Assembly: GCA_013180625.2 (NCBI GenBank)
Contig: SNVD02009916.1
Coordinates: forward strand, 1-64,000
Reading direction: 5' to 3'
DNA length: 64,000 bases
Source of the DNA: Boswellia sacra
Taxonomy: Eukaryota; Streptophyta; Magnoliopsida; Sapindales; Burseraceae
The translations under genes were made by a program, and so were the position numbers. The notes under the pieces were generated by a model that was not told the DNA's origin, searched no databases, and worked only from the letters and a program-made list of their open reading frames with translations. Positions 23,120 through 33,730 of the stretch are shown piece by piece (the stretch's first letter is position 1; the number at the start of each line of letters is the position of its first letter).

Positions 23120-23821
23120 GGTATGGATATCACCTTTATAGATTTGGGTAGGGTAAGAGTATGCAAAATCAAACCCTCAAGAGTATGAATAGGGTAAGGG
23201 TGTGAGTCTAAACCCTACCCATACCTTGCCTTTACCCTTCATACCCTTTAAATACGCTATTAAATAAATTATTAATATAATTAAATAAAATATAAAAAAA
23301 GTTTAATACGTAAAACATAAAACTATATCATTTTACATAACTTAAAATATATTTAATGCTAAATTTAATTGTTTTTTTATCATTGGATGTTATAAGAGTT
23401 GTCGAGTTAGGTTCAAAATTATGATTGATGATTGCAAGAAGAAGAGCTTGAAGGGTTTTACCAATACTTTTTTTATAATTCTTTTAATTTTTTTTGGTTA
23501 ATTGTTTTTGGGATAAATTGTAAGAAGAAGATCGTGAAGGCTTTTGTTAGTTTTTTTTAAGTTAGAGTTTTAAGTCATATTTAGACTTTATTTAATGCAA
23601 TTAAATTATTAGTATTATTTTTCGATCGGACCCTATGGGTACACTTTTATAAATAGGTAGTGTATGGTTTTTTATTAATGGATATGTGTAGCGTATGAGT
23701 ATAAAACTGAAAATCCTTAAAGGATATGTGTAGGGTATGGATATCAATTTTTTAATATGGGAAGGGTATGGATACTATCATACCCTATCCTACCCTACCC
23801 ATTATCATCTTTAATAGAAAT

Positions 23822-24145
23822 ACTATTTTCAATATGGTTTCGAGTACCATTGAATGCATAATCATTTTATTCAACTTAAAGTGCACATCATAAGGTGACA
23901 CAATATCATATGTTGGGTAAAGATAAAACATAAATGAAAAAGAATTTAAGATGGTACCTGGAGATGGCAATTTGTGATCACTAAAGTAAGAGGCAACTCT
24001 ACCCTCCTAATTCAACTCAAGAATCATGAAAAATCAAACACTATTAGTGAACTTCCCAAAAGAAAAGACAATAATAAGAAACCACTAAACTTGGGTTACA
24101 AGTCAACTCACGAACTAACGAGGTCAATTCCAAATTGTTTGTAAT
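23822..24145. other. AT-rich spacer, no gene recognised
   Basis: About 320 bp between the nested hAT pair and the 41-bp array. I see no coding or terminal motif. Confidence 0.4.
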
Positions 24146-24306
24146 TAACTAAAAGATAAGAGCAGGATTTTCCTTGAGATGGTGATTAACTAAAGGATAG
24201 GGTGAGGACTTTCCTTGAGATAGTGGTTAACTAAAGGATAAGTCAAAGACTTTCCTTGAAATGACTGTTAACTAAAGGATAAAGGGAAGACTTTTCCCAA
24301 GCTAGG
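24146..24306. repeat. 41-bp tandem repeat, four copies
   Basis: Units start TAACTAAA(A/G)GATA at 24146, 24187, 24228 and 24269 and share GACTTTCCTTGAGAT. The last copy is the most diverged. Confidence 0.85.
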
Positions 24307-24485
24307 AGTGATGACACAATAAAAGTTTGGAAACTAATAAGAGTCGAAGTGACTACTTAAGTGAAATCAACGACCGAAAGTCTACCATCAAGCACTTGAA
24401 TCACCGATTAACTCAAAGACTAGTCCTATTCAATAGTTAGCCACCAAGAGCAAGCTACAGTACTAATAAGGCTACCAAGAAAGAA

Positions 24486-25520
24486 TGTTACATTAGATGT
24501 TGTATGGCAATTCCTCATTTTCTAGGAAATAGGGCTCTTGGAATTCCTTGGAAGCATCTAGAAGGTTGTGTAGGCCCTTAGGATCATGACATCTCATAGG
24601 ATTGAAGCGTTAGGATCTAGGTTAAGAAAAAAAGTCTCATATAAAAGCTAAAGGATGGATCAAAGGAAGGGATTCTAAGCCCACAAAAGATTCTTGATCA
24701 TCTTCCTAAGAAAGATACTTCAATATGGTTTATCCATTCTTCTCTGAGCTTAGCCACCACATTTCCACTCATTTTTCCTCCATTATTTTTCTATCGCTTT
24801 GTGCCCAACCCCCACCTCAAAACACACACACACACACACACACACATTCAAACACCTATTTTCCTTGATTTTTCACTATAAGCAAAGCCCTCTAAGCTAA
24901 CTTGAGTGTCAAAGGGTTTATGCCGATGAAAAATCCAGTGACCCACTTTTCTATGTTGCAACTGTTGAAAGAGTTATTAGCTACAAAGATTCCAGCCACT
25001 ATCATGAATGCATCCTGGAGCAACTTTGGTTCCTAAAGAAGAAGAAACTAAAAGGTTTATTGTCCCTTTCAACTACCAAAAGCTTGTCCCCCTACTCTCA
25101 CAACGATCCTTTTCATCCTATCAATGGTTGTCCTTTGGCCATCGAAGGTTTGTTTGAAGTTATTCTTGAGTCTTTTATTTTTGGTAGCTTCTCCCTAATT
25201 ATGGTCTCGGGTTAAGTCTTAGGACTTTGGTTAGCTTTGTCAATGCTTGTTTGGAACCCATATGTGTTATAGCTCAGAGACTTATCTTGTCTCGTTTTTG
25301 GTAATTGATTGGGTCACGATCAAGTCTTAACTGTTGTTGCTTTTCATCCATTACCTTGATCTAAGCCATGCCATCAGAGTTGAATTGATATCTATCTAGC
25401 AGAAACTCCTTATAACTCCATTTCCATCAATACATATCTAACACCTAAGGTCATCTAAGTTGTTTTCCACAAAATCTCCTTATATGTCTAATTCTGGTTT
25501 GTAGCCATTTTTTGGTAACA
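24486..25520 (+). mobile_element. 5' LTR of a deleted Tat-like Ty3/gypsy element
   Basis: The 3' edge (...GGTAACA at 25520) is followed by TTTGGCATTGCCCGTGGG, a variant of the TTTGGCG.....GTGGG primer region seen in Tat-group elements. From about 24640 the sequence matches 25925-27010. A TATA-like CATATAAAAGC lies at about 24637. The 5' edge is a guess (TGTTACATTAG). A (CA)n run is at 24824-24846. Confidence 0.5.
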
Positions 25521-25628
25521 ACATTTGGCATTGCCCGTGGGAATCGATGTTAGTAAGTGTTCTACGTTTTAATTAAGGTGTGAAAATCCAATTTTACCCT
25601 TTGAAATATTCTTTGAAACTTTTCAAAA

Positions 25629-25853
25629 ATGGATGGTGCGACGGCTAGTGTCACCAATAGCTTCCATTCAACTGTTGGGTCCAAAAACACCAAGCAAGTC
25701 ATGACAAGACAAGCTACTCAAAACCAAAGAATGGAGGGTATGGAAGTTGAAATGGGAAGTCTCAAGAAGGATAATGCTCAATTGAAAGCAATTGATGGGA
25801 AAGGGAAAGAGCCCCAACACAATGCCAAACACAAACCCAAACATAACACTTAA
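25629..25853 (+). pseudogene. Gag N-terminal stub of the Tat-like element
   Basis: A 74-codon frame starts about 110 bases after the LTR edge. It is polar and coiled-coil-like (QNQRMEGMEVEMGSLKKDN), as gag starts of this group usually are. It stops before any capsid or zinc-knuckle motif, and the second LTR copy begins about 50 bases later. Essentially the whole internal region has been deleted. Confidence 0.4.
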
Positions 25854-25904
25854 CCACCACCCAACAAAACCCATTACTTAGCCCATGCCTAACCAATAAC
25901 CTAT

Positions 25905-27010
25905 GCTAGAATCCTCAACACCCATATAAAAGCTAGAGGATGGATCAAAGGAAGGATTTTTGAGCCTACAAAAGATTCTTGATCATCTTCCCAAGAAAGA
26001 TGCTTCAATAAGGTTTATCTACTCTCCTCTGAGCTTAGTCGCCACCTTTCCACTAATTTTTCCTCTCTTACTCCTAGCTTAAATGGTATGTGCTATGCCA
26101 ACTTTCCACAAACCAATAGGAGAAAATGCAACCGGGTTCTTTATTCATGCTATTAACCCCATAGGTAATCTTTTGCCACATTGGAAGTTTTGACTTTGGG
26201 TCACTAGCTGATATTAGCTTTGAAAGCCAGTGATGATTATGACTTGCAATCCTATGTGTGCCTTCGTTCAGTCAAAGGCTTTCTTTTCTCGCTAGAAAAA
26301 GTCAAAATAAGCTAGCAATCTATACAACCAACTAAGATACTCCCTGGCTGCAAATGCAAATCAAATAAATAAGGGGTGAAAATCACCTATTTCCTCCATA
26401 GCCTAAAGCATTTTTTCACATAAAGTGAATAGGTAAAGTAAAGGTAGCGCTTATAGTTCTATATTGTTTTTTATTTTTTTAAATTATAAATGGTAATAAA
26501 AATAGAACCCAAAAATGAGTTTACAAAGGCTTCGAGTAGTGCGAGATAGGCTAATAGGGAATGACTCTAACTTACTGAGGCAAGCTCATATTTCATTCTC
26601 CACACACACACACATTCAAACACATATTTTCCTTGATTTTTCACCATAAGCAAAGCCCCCGAAGCTAACTTGAGCATCAGAAGGTTTACAACAGTGAAAA
26701 ATTCGACGACCCTTAACACTCTTCTATGTTCCTTAACACTCTTCTATGTTAAAGTTGTTGAAGGAGTTATCAGCTACAAAGGTTTCAGCCACCACCATGA
26801 ATGCATCTTGGAGCGACCTTGGTATCTAAAGAGAAAGAAACTAGAGGGTTTACTGTCGCTTTCAACTAATAGAAGCTTGTCCCTATACACTTACAATGGT
26901 TCTTTTCATCCTGTTAATGATTGACCTTTGGTCATCGGAGGTTTGTTTGAAGCTATTCTTGAGTTTTTAATTTTCGGTTGCTTCTTCCTTGTTGTGGTCT
27001 CGCGTTAAGT
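25905..27010 (+). mobile_element. Second (3') LTR copy of the Tat-like element, carrying a ~520-bp insertion
   Basis: 25925-26065 matches 24640-24785 and 26595-27010 matches 24825-25215. Between them lie about 520 bases (26066-26590) absent from the other LTR, with a different, less T-rich composition. A short tandem duplication, CCTTAACACTCTTCTATGTT, occurs at about 26711-26750. An 84-codon open frame at 26670 crosses the LTR and is not a gene, because the homologous stretch of the other LTR contains stops. Similarity ends at about 27010. Confidence 0.5.
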
Positions 27011-28229
27011 CTCAATAATGTATTGTAACTTGATGTGTTTGCAAAGAAGACTGATATGGTGTGTTATGTTATCTTTTAAGCACGTTCTTGGTTGTGTTTG
27101 TGTTGTTCTGATGCTGGTTATATTTAGACCATAAAATATATTTGGAAGCCCCAAAATATAGCCCTAGTTCCTTAAGAAAAAAGGCTTAACTATAATATTC
27201 TATTTTCTTAATATTAGAATTATGATGTTAGTTTGTTATATAGTTCAATAATAATAAATAGTTATTGAGTGACATTCGATAAATATTTATCAAACGATAT
27301 TGGATATTTGAAAAATGAATGTTAAGTTTTTGAGTTATAGTCATACTCGAGAAATTTAGTATATATTTGATACATTATATAAATTTGGTTAGAATATCCG
27401 AATTTTTTTTAATTTATATATGCTATAATAACCCAAAAAATTGAATTTTTTTAATTTTTTAATCTTCATAGATTTTTTAGTAGATCTATATTTTATATTT
27501 TCTAAGAAATTATATAATAATATTTGAGATAATTTAATAAATACTCTCAATTTTTAACTTAATTTAAAGCAGAGAATATCTAGTTTTTAATCAATTACAT
27601 CTCTAATATTTTATGGTATCCATCCACGTTTCGAACTTAATGAAAGTATGCAAAGACTCTTTTGTATATCTAATTAATATGTATTAGAAATAAAACAACC
27701 AAATAAAATAATATCAATTGAGCAAAAAATATAATTCGTAATACAAATACTCATATTTAAAACACCCAGGATTTAAACGCGTAGAACAACTTAAACAAAT
27801 AAAAGATTTCATTCCCGTTGATTCCCTTCACTCACCCAACTTATCTTCCTATTAATCTCCTTCACTAACCCAAATTCATCCCTATTTAAACACTCCAAAT
27901 CCAAACACCCATAATCTTCTTCACCACCACAAATTAATTCTCAATTAAACTCTCAAAAATCTAAACACTACTCAAACGCTTCTACTAACAAATTCAATCC
28001 AAACTTAACAACCCGAAAATTCCCATCTTAAATCAAACCCCTATACTACGCCACTCAAATCGTTACATAAGCCAAAAATTCAATGCCTAGAATTAAAAGT
28101 GAGCCACTATCATCCACTGCTACACTTAAGCCTCTGCCACTGTTGCCAAACGTGTAAAACTACCACCTCCTATTATATCATGCACTCCTCAGATCTTTAG
28201 TTGCCACCATCCACAACCAAACGTCGGCC
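27011..28229. other. AT-rich spacer, no gene recognised
   Basis: About 1.2 kb with oligo-T/A tracts, then a C-rich, low-G stretch at 27770-28230. No frame, terminus or known motif stands out. Confidence 0.4.
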
Positions 28230-28806
28230 ACCACCACTAGGGGCGGCCCAACCCCTAGGCAAGTGAGGCAGTTGCCTAAGGCCCCAAAATATGAAAGGCC
28301 CCAAAATCTTGAAAATTTGTTTTATATATTATATTAATTTTTTTATATTGTTTTGAAAATTTAATACAAATAAATAACTCCATCCGACCCACAAATGCGA
28401 TCATTATACTTTTATTTTAATATAATTAATTCATGAACTCCACCTCATTATTAGGAATATAAATAAAACAAAATAAATTTAGCCTTAAACAAATCTTATT
28501 CAATTTTTTTTAAATAAGCCCACCACCTAATTATTTTACTTATTCTTTTATTGTTTGTTGTTAACTCCATCAGGATTCCTTATTCTCTTGCTTATTTTAT
28601 CGCTTTCTCATTCTTCACAAGTTCACAACTCTCACTTTCCTTTTTCCATACATCTTCTTCCTCTCATTTCTCGGTTTCCAAGCTAGATTGAGACGTCTAG
28701 GGCAGTGATCTTTCTTTAAGCTTTCTAATCTAACCAAGTTGAATGCAATTGCAATTTTACAGCCTCTATTATTTCATGTTTTAATAGTTTTATTAATTTT
28801 AGATTA

Positions 28807-29060
28807 TTGCCCATATTATTAACTTATTCATATTTTTATAGTTATTTATTTATTTATTTATTTGTAGTTATTGTTTATTTATTTGTAGTTTTTTTGGATT
28901 TTTATTTAGTATCAAAAAAATTAAAGTCTTTGAATCGTGATTGTTTGAGAAATTTTTATCTTAATCTAGAAAATGTTTTCAAATATGACATGTTTTTAGA
29001 TATTTACGGGTTAAATTTATTTTCATAACTTAAGGTTTTAAAAGAAGTTATACAAGATTA
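28807..29060 (+). pseudogene. C-terminal remnant of a hAT transposase
   Basis: The 3' half of a 73-codon frame contains CLRNFYLNLENVFKYD and IYGLNLFS. After a stop the same frame reads LKVLKEVIQD. This resembles the stretch of zf-MYM/DUF4371 hAT transposases that normally reads L.LE..LKHD...DIDG.DLFSELKVLRE just before the dimerisation domain. The first part of the frame is hydrophobic low-complexity sequence and probably intronic. Everything upstream and the dimerisation domain itself are missing. Confidence 0.5.
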
Positions 29061-29200
29061 AAAAAAAATTCCAAAAATACTTACTAAAAAAAAGTATATT
29101 ATTTTCCAAATTCTTATATTGCTTATAGAATATTATTAATAATACCCATAATGGTTGATTCAATAGAATAATGCTTTTCAAAACTAAAAGTAATGAAAGA

Positions 29201-29388
29201 GTAATGCCAGACTTAAAATATTCATACAATATAAACTCTACAATATAACGTGACAGTCATATCTACAATATGACTTAAAATAAAAATTTATGAGCGAAGT
29301 TATATCTCCAATATGATTTTGCTGCGTATGCTTTCGCGTTATTTTATAGAGTTTATGTTATATGAATATTGTAGGTCTAACATTATTA
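29201..29388. mobile_element. MITE with ~40-bp TIRs, copy 1
   Basis: The left arm GTAATGCCAGACTTAAAATA is the inverse of the right arm ...GTAGGTCTAACATTAT. Pairing continues through ATTCATA.AA.ATAAACTCTA and ATAACG. The same family recurs at 45822-46007. It lies inside the hAT-like element. The TSD could not be fixed because the flanks are AT-rich. Confidence 0.7.
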
Positions 29389-29641
29389 GTTATAAAATCA
29401 TATCTACAATCAACTATAATACAACACAGATTATATAGATTAGTTTTATTGTTTATTAAAAAAAATTGGAAAAACTTGAATATAAGGATTTGATAAATAA
29501 TTTTACATCTCAAAAGAAAAGAAAAATTAATTTTATATAAAATATATTTTTAAAAAATCAAATTTGTAAGTATTTTAATTAAATATAAAAGGTCCCATTT
29601 ATAAATTTCGTCTTAGCCCTGCACAATCCATTTCACCTTAG

Positions 29642-30222
29642 TGTCACGAGCTTGGAGTTTTGCGCAGCTGCTCGTGCGGCACTTAGGCAACTTGAACCCG
29701 AGAGTTGCTAAGTAAGCCTTGTAGTTTGCTTCTCGCTCAAGGAGAAGTTAGGACCGTTGAGCTTAAGAGCTTTAGAGGCAACAAGAGAAGAGAAGAGAAG
29801 AAACTTAGAGGCAAGTGTTGCAAATACAAAAAGCTTTATATTACACAAGAATGCTTGCTTACAATGCTTTCTTACAAAGCTTTGTATTGTAATTGCTTGG
29901 ATTTTGTGGGATGCTTACAAATGAGCCATGGAGGGGTATTTATACTAATCCACCTCCCAAATGAATGGCTAGGATTCAATACATCCAATGGCCATAAATG
30001 AGTCCTACCTAAATTAGGTGTGGTAGGTGAACTACCTTTGACTATCTAAATATGGTAGGTGAACCACCTTGACTATGTATTTTTACATTTGATAGTAGTA
30101 CATATTTGACTTGCTAGAGTTTATAGAAAATGGGCTTGGGTTTGCATGGTTTTTAGAAACTAGGCCAAGCCTTGTGCACATATTTGGGCCATTCTAGCAA
30201 GCAAATTGGACGGGTCGTGACA
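29642..30222 (-). mobile_element. 3' LTR of a gag-protease gypsy derivative
   Basis: 581 bp beginning TGTCACGAGC and ending GGGTCGTGACA (plus strand). It is the direct repeat of 32304-32866. The two LTRs differ by roughly 19 substitutions plus two small indels (a GAGAA repeat and a 13- to 14-bp duplication near 29870), about 3-4% by hand count. Flanking TTAG (29638-29641) equals TTAG at 32867-32870, a 4-bp TSD. Confidence 0.9.
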
Positions 30223-30236
30223 TCCTCCCCCACCTA
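30223..30236 (-). promoter_or_regulatory. Polypurine tract of the gypsy derivative
   Basis: On the minus strand AGGTGGGGGAGGA directly precedes the LTR start TGTCACGACC. This is the expected position and composition for second-strand priming. Confidence 0.8.
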
Positions 30237-32268
30237 ATTCCGCGACGTCCTCGTCGCGTCTTTGAAGATATATCGTTGGTGGCGAGTCAGTGGTCTTGCC
30301 TCCATATCGACGCTTCCTCTTCGCGTGCTTGGGTGGCTTATTGGTTGCCTTTTTTGGTTCCGCGATGTTGGGTGGAGTCATGCGGTGAAGCGCTATGGAT
30401 GGAGGTTTGGCATCGGGCTCTAGCTTTATTTGGCGAGCCTCTTGCCTTGGCGGTAGCCTTCTTCGTAGCTTTTGGGTAGTAACATCCTTGTACTTCTCAA
30501 GGATGGCCTGGACTTGCCTTGGAATTGGATCCTTGGCAACGACGGTGTCCTCCCCATCATTTACCTCTCGAACGGTGGCAAGGAAGCTCGCATCTTTCTT
30601 TATTCCTTGCTTGAGTTGTAGTGCAGACATCATCTTGATCTCGACTTTGGTTGCACGTTCCGCCATGACCATGCATGATTGACTCCCATCAAGGATGTTG
30701 AGGGAGTTAGATGCTGGTATGGGGAAAGCATGGGCTTGGTCAAAGAACTCCATGCCCAACACTACTTGGAAGTCGTCCATAGAGACGATGGAGAAATCAA
30801 GTTTTCAGCTCCATGCACCCAATTGTGTTGGTGTCGCTTTGGACACCCCCACTATAGCTTTGGCGGGTGAGTTTACCGCCTTGATGGTACCTCCTCCATT
30901 GGTATATTTGAGGCCTAACCGTTTGGCCTCTTCCATGGAGATGAAGTTGTGCGTGGCTCCCGTATCAAGCATCGCACGCACATCCTTGCCGTTGATTGTG
31001 GCGCTCACATATATTAAACCCTTTTGAACATGGGTGGGTCTTTCAAGTGCGCCAATGGTACGGAGAGAACCCATCTCCGCTTGAGGCTCCTCATTTTGCA
31101 TGCTCTCATGTTGAGTGGCTAAGGCATTGAGGGCCTTCCTCTTTGGGCAATCACGCACCCAATGAGGACCATCACATATAAAGCAAGGGTTTTTGGGCTT
31201 AGGGGCATCGAACTTACCTTTGTTAGGGATGTCACGCTTGTCCCCTCTGAATGGTTTATGTGCACCACCTTCCCGTCGAGCATGATCTTTCTGAGGGCTC
31301 TACTCTCCCCCACCTTTATCGTGGTTGGTCTTCCACTCCTTTGATTGGGATGAGTAGTCTACGAGCGATTCGGCCACGACTATGGCATCATCAAGATTTT
31401 GCACGCCACGCCTTTCGAGCTCAACCATCGCCCAATCTTTGAGACCGTCAAGGACGTAGAAGAGGGAGTCCTTTTCGGACATGTCTTCAATTTCAAGGAT
31501 TATGGTGGTGAAATCCTTGATGTATTCACGAATGGTGCCACTTTGCTTCAAACGGCGGAGGCGACCCCTTGCCTCCTTTTCCGTATTGCTTGGAGAGAAA
31601 TGCTTTCGTAGCTCTCTCTTGAAGTCCTCCCATGTGCGGAGGATGACGATGCCTTTGTCCGCGTCGTCATGCCTACGACGCCACCATAATTGGGCTGCAT
31701 CACGAAGGAAAGTAGGCGCAATATCGATTCTTGAAGCGTCATCATGGACACCTTTCACCTCGAAATATTGTTCCAAGCCAAAGAGGAAGTTTTCCACTTC
31801 TGTGGCATTGCGAGTGCCATGGTATGTGGCGGGAGTGGGTACTTGCATGTTGGTTAGCCCGCTTGGACTTGAGTAGGAAGGGCTAGCACGTTCGCAACGG
31901 TGCTTTTCCCATTCCGTGCGAGATTCTTCCACTTCCGCACGGATTGCCCGCAACTCACGCTCCACAAAGCTTCATAAGCTAGCGAGCTCTCGTGTGAGAC
32001 TTTTGCTAAACTTGAGTATTGTGGACTTTGTTGCTTGGGTGATTTCTCCATAATCCATCTCTAGGCCTTCGAGACAATCGGAGAGGCCCTCGATAGCATT
32101 GTCCATACTCGAAAGAGATTGCTCTATGCTAGCAACACGAGGCTCTAAGGATTCCGAGGAGGGAGCTTTGGACTTACCTCATTTTCCTTGTGGGCGTGGT
32201 TGAGGTTGAGGTTGTTCCTCACGTCCGCGGACTTGCTCCTCCATGGTCACTTCAATATCGGATGCCAT
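30237..32268 (-). pseudogene. Gag-protease polyprotein of a pol-deleted Ty3/gypsy element
   Basis: A single minus-strand frame runs from ATG at 32268 to the polypurine tract, broken by four in-frame stops: TGA near 32176, TGA near 31998, TAG at 31300-31302 and TGA at 30805-30807. Order of parts: an acidic and Gln/Pro-rich N-terminus; a coiled-coil-like region (about 32150-31900); the retrotransposon Gag capsid fold (31880-31400) with ATYHGTRNATEVENFLFGLE and a W-rich LRDAAQLWWRR block; a zinc knuckle CFICDGPHWVRDC (31190-31150); and an aspartic protease with AMLDTGATHNFIS (about 30970-30930) and VVLGMEFF (about 30760). The frame then reaches only the very start of RT (KYKDV, LPPR.E, I.LEP..KPPS) before jumping to a basic C-terminal tail (PPKHAKRKRRYGGK). 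RT core, RNase H and integrase are absent. Normally Gag-Pro would assemble particles and process itself. Here the stops probably prevent full-length product, and replication would need pol from another element. Confidence 0.85.
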
Positions 32269-32289
32269 TTGCTCTTGTGCTCGAACCGT

Positions 32290-32301
32290 GCTCTGATACC
32301 A
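32290..32301 (-). promoter_or_regulatory. Primer-binding site of the gypsy derivative (tRNA-iMet type)
   Basis: On the minus strand TGGTATCAGAGC lies two bases from the end of the 5' LTR (32304). This confirms minus-strand orientation, with 32304-32866 as the 5' LTR. Confidence 0.9.
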
Positions 32302-32303
32302 AC

Positions 32304-32866
32304 TGTCACGAGCTTGGAGTTTTGCGCAGCTGCTCGTGCGGCACTTAGGAAACTTGAACCTGAGAGTTGCTAAGTAAGCCTTGTAGTTTGCTTTTCGCTC
32401 AATGAGAAGTTAGGACCGTTGAGCTTAAGAGCTTTAGAGGCAACAAGAGAAGAGAAGAAACTTAGAGGCAAGTGTTGCAAATGCAAAGAGCTTTGTATTA
32501 CACAAGAATGCTTGCTTACAATGCTTTGTATTGTAATTGCTTGGATTTTGTGGGATGCTTACTAATGAGCCATGGAGGGGTATCTATATTAATCCACCTC
32601 CTAAATGAATGGCTAGGATTCAATACATCCAATGGCCACAAATGAGTCCTACCTAAATTAGGTATGGTAGGTGAACTACCTTTGACTATCTAAATATGGT
32701 AGGTGAGCTACCTTGACTATGTATTTTTACATGTGATAGTAGTGCATATTTGACTTGCTAGAGTTTATAGAAAATGGGCTTGGGTTTGCATGGTTTCTAG
32801 AAACTGGGCCAAGCCTTGTGCACATATTTGGGCCATTCTAGCAAGCAAATTGGACGGGTCGTGACA
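32304..32866 (-). mobile_element. 5' LTR of the gag-protease gypsy derivative
   Basis: 563 bp, the partner of 29642-30222, with the same TGT...ACA ends. The element spans 29642-32866 (about 3.2 kb) and sits 31 bases from the right end of the host hAT-like element. Confidence 0.9.
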
Positions 32867-32905
32867 TTAGGCTCCAAAAATCCTTGGGTCGGCCCTGATC
32901 ACCAC

Positions 32906-33519
32906 GAGTTATCGGTCATGCACTACTGAACACTACAGTTCATATGGCTTTATACGCTACTATCGATTCTTTTTCTACTTCTTCATCGTTATGTTTTTTT
33001 TCCCCCTTTTTGATAATCTCAAGATATATATTGAAATAGATCAATGGAGCAGATTGTGAACTTGATTTTCTGGAATTGATTATAGATTTTTTTTTGTTTT
33101 GATATCTTATTTTGGAAAGTGTTTACTTCGTGGGAAAAAAGGAAGATCTGATGAAGAGGAGGGTTTGTTGAATGCAAATTGTGAACTTGATTTTGACCTT
33201 CGTTTTGTGTTTGATATCTGATTTTCAAAAGTCTTTGCTTGCTGAGAAAAAGAAAAAGAAGGAAGATCAAACAATACCCAATTGTTTTGGCCGGGATTTT
33301 TGGACTATTTTTAATTTAGAAATTTTGAACGGGAATATAAATTATTTAGCAAAAATTTTCTTTTGTACTCTTGTCTTAGTTTAATTTTAGACGGAATATG
33401 GTTTAGGTGATTTTAAGACAACTAAAGAGGTATGATAAATAAAAAATGGATACGTTATTAAAACTATCCGACGAAAAGTTTATAAGTCTAGTGTGATTAT
33501 AAAAGGGATAATTATTTTT
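32906..33519. other. AT-rich spacer, no gene recognised
   Basis: About 600 bp with oligo-T tracts. 33040-33110 and 33170-33240 share TGTGAACTTGATTTT and GATATCT.ATTTT, a small diverged duplication of about 130-bp period. No coding signal. Confidence 0.4.
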
Positions 33520-33626
33520 GGCTCCTGAGGTAAGACTTAATTTGAGACATTTGATTTACCCCCAACGTTAGATAGAATTCGTCCTGAATTAACGAGTTAA
33601 ATTAAGTCAGCCTTACCCCAGGAGCC
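33520..33626. mobile_element. 107-bp MITE-like inverted repeat
   Basis: GGCTCCTGAGGTAAG followed by ACTTAATTT at the left pairs with AAATTAAGT then CTTACCCCAGGAGCC at the right. The arms are about 25 bp, with a short insertion in one. The TSD was not resolved. Confidence 0.6.
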
Positions 33627-33730
33627 TACTCGCCGCTTCCAAATTATGGTTAAATTAACGAGAAGCAGCCCGTGTTGAATTTTGTAAAAGCAAGGGGGTT
33701 GATGGGAACAATTATGAAACTAGTTATGTT

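Larger units (their letters stand above)
22312..23813. mobile_element. Outer hAT-like element with perfect 8-bp TSD
   Basis: The termini are TAAGGATGACAATTTTACC and, inverted, TAAAGATGATAATGGGTAGG. Both flanks read ATAGAAAT (22304-22311 and 23814-23821). Words of the type ACCCTACC/GGTAGGGT fill both subterminal regions. Without the nested insertion the element is about 750 bp. The interior is AT-rich and non-coding. Confidence 0.85.
28238..32897. mobile_element. hAT-like element hosting a MITE and a gypsy retrotransposon
   Basis: The termini are TAGGGGCGGCCCA and, inverted, CAGGGCCGACCCA. Flanks ACCACCAC (28230-28237) and ATCACCAC (32898-32905) match at 7 of 8. The left subterminal GCCTAAGGCCCC and the right CCTTAG/GCTCC (split by the retrotransposon) are typical of the plant hAT family whose transposase has TTF-type/DUF4371 domains. 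After subtracting the retrotransposon the element is about 1.4 kb. A short transposase remnant survives at 28807-29060. Confidence 0.8.

Noticed and set aside
30276..31876. Plus-strand frames of 60-131 codons across 30276-31876
   Set aside because: They are antisense shadows of the minus-strand gag-protease frame, which has clear capsid, zinc-knuckle and protease motifs.
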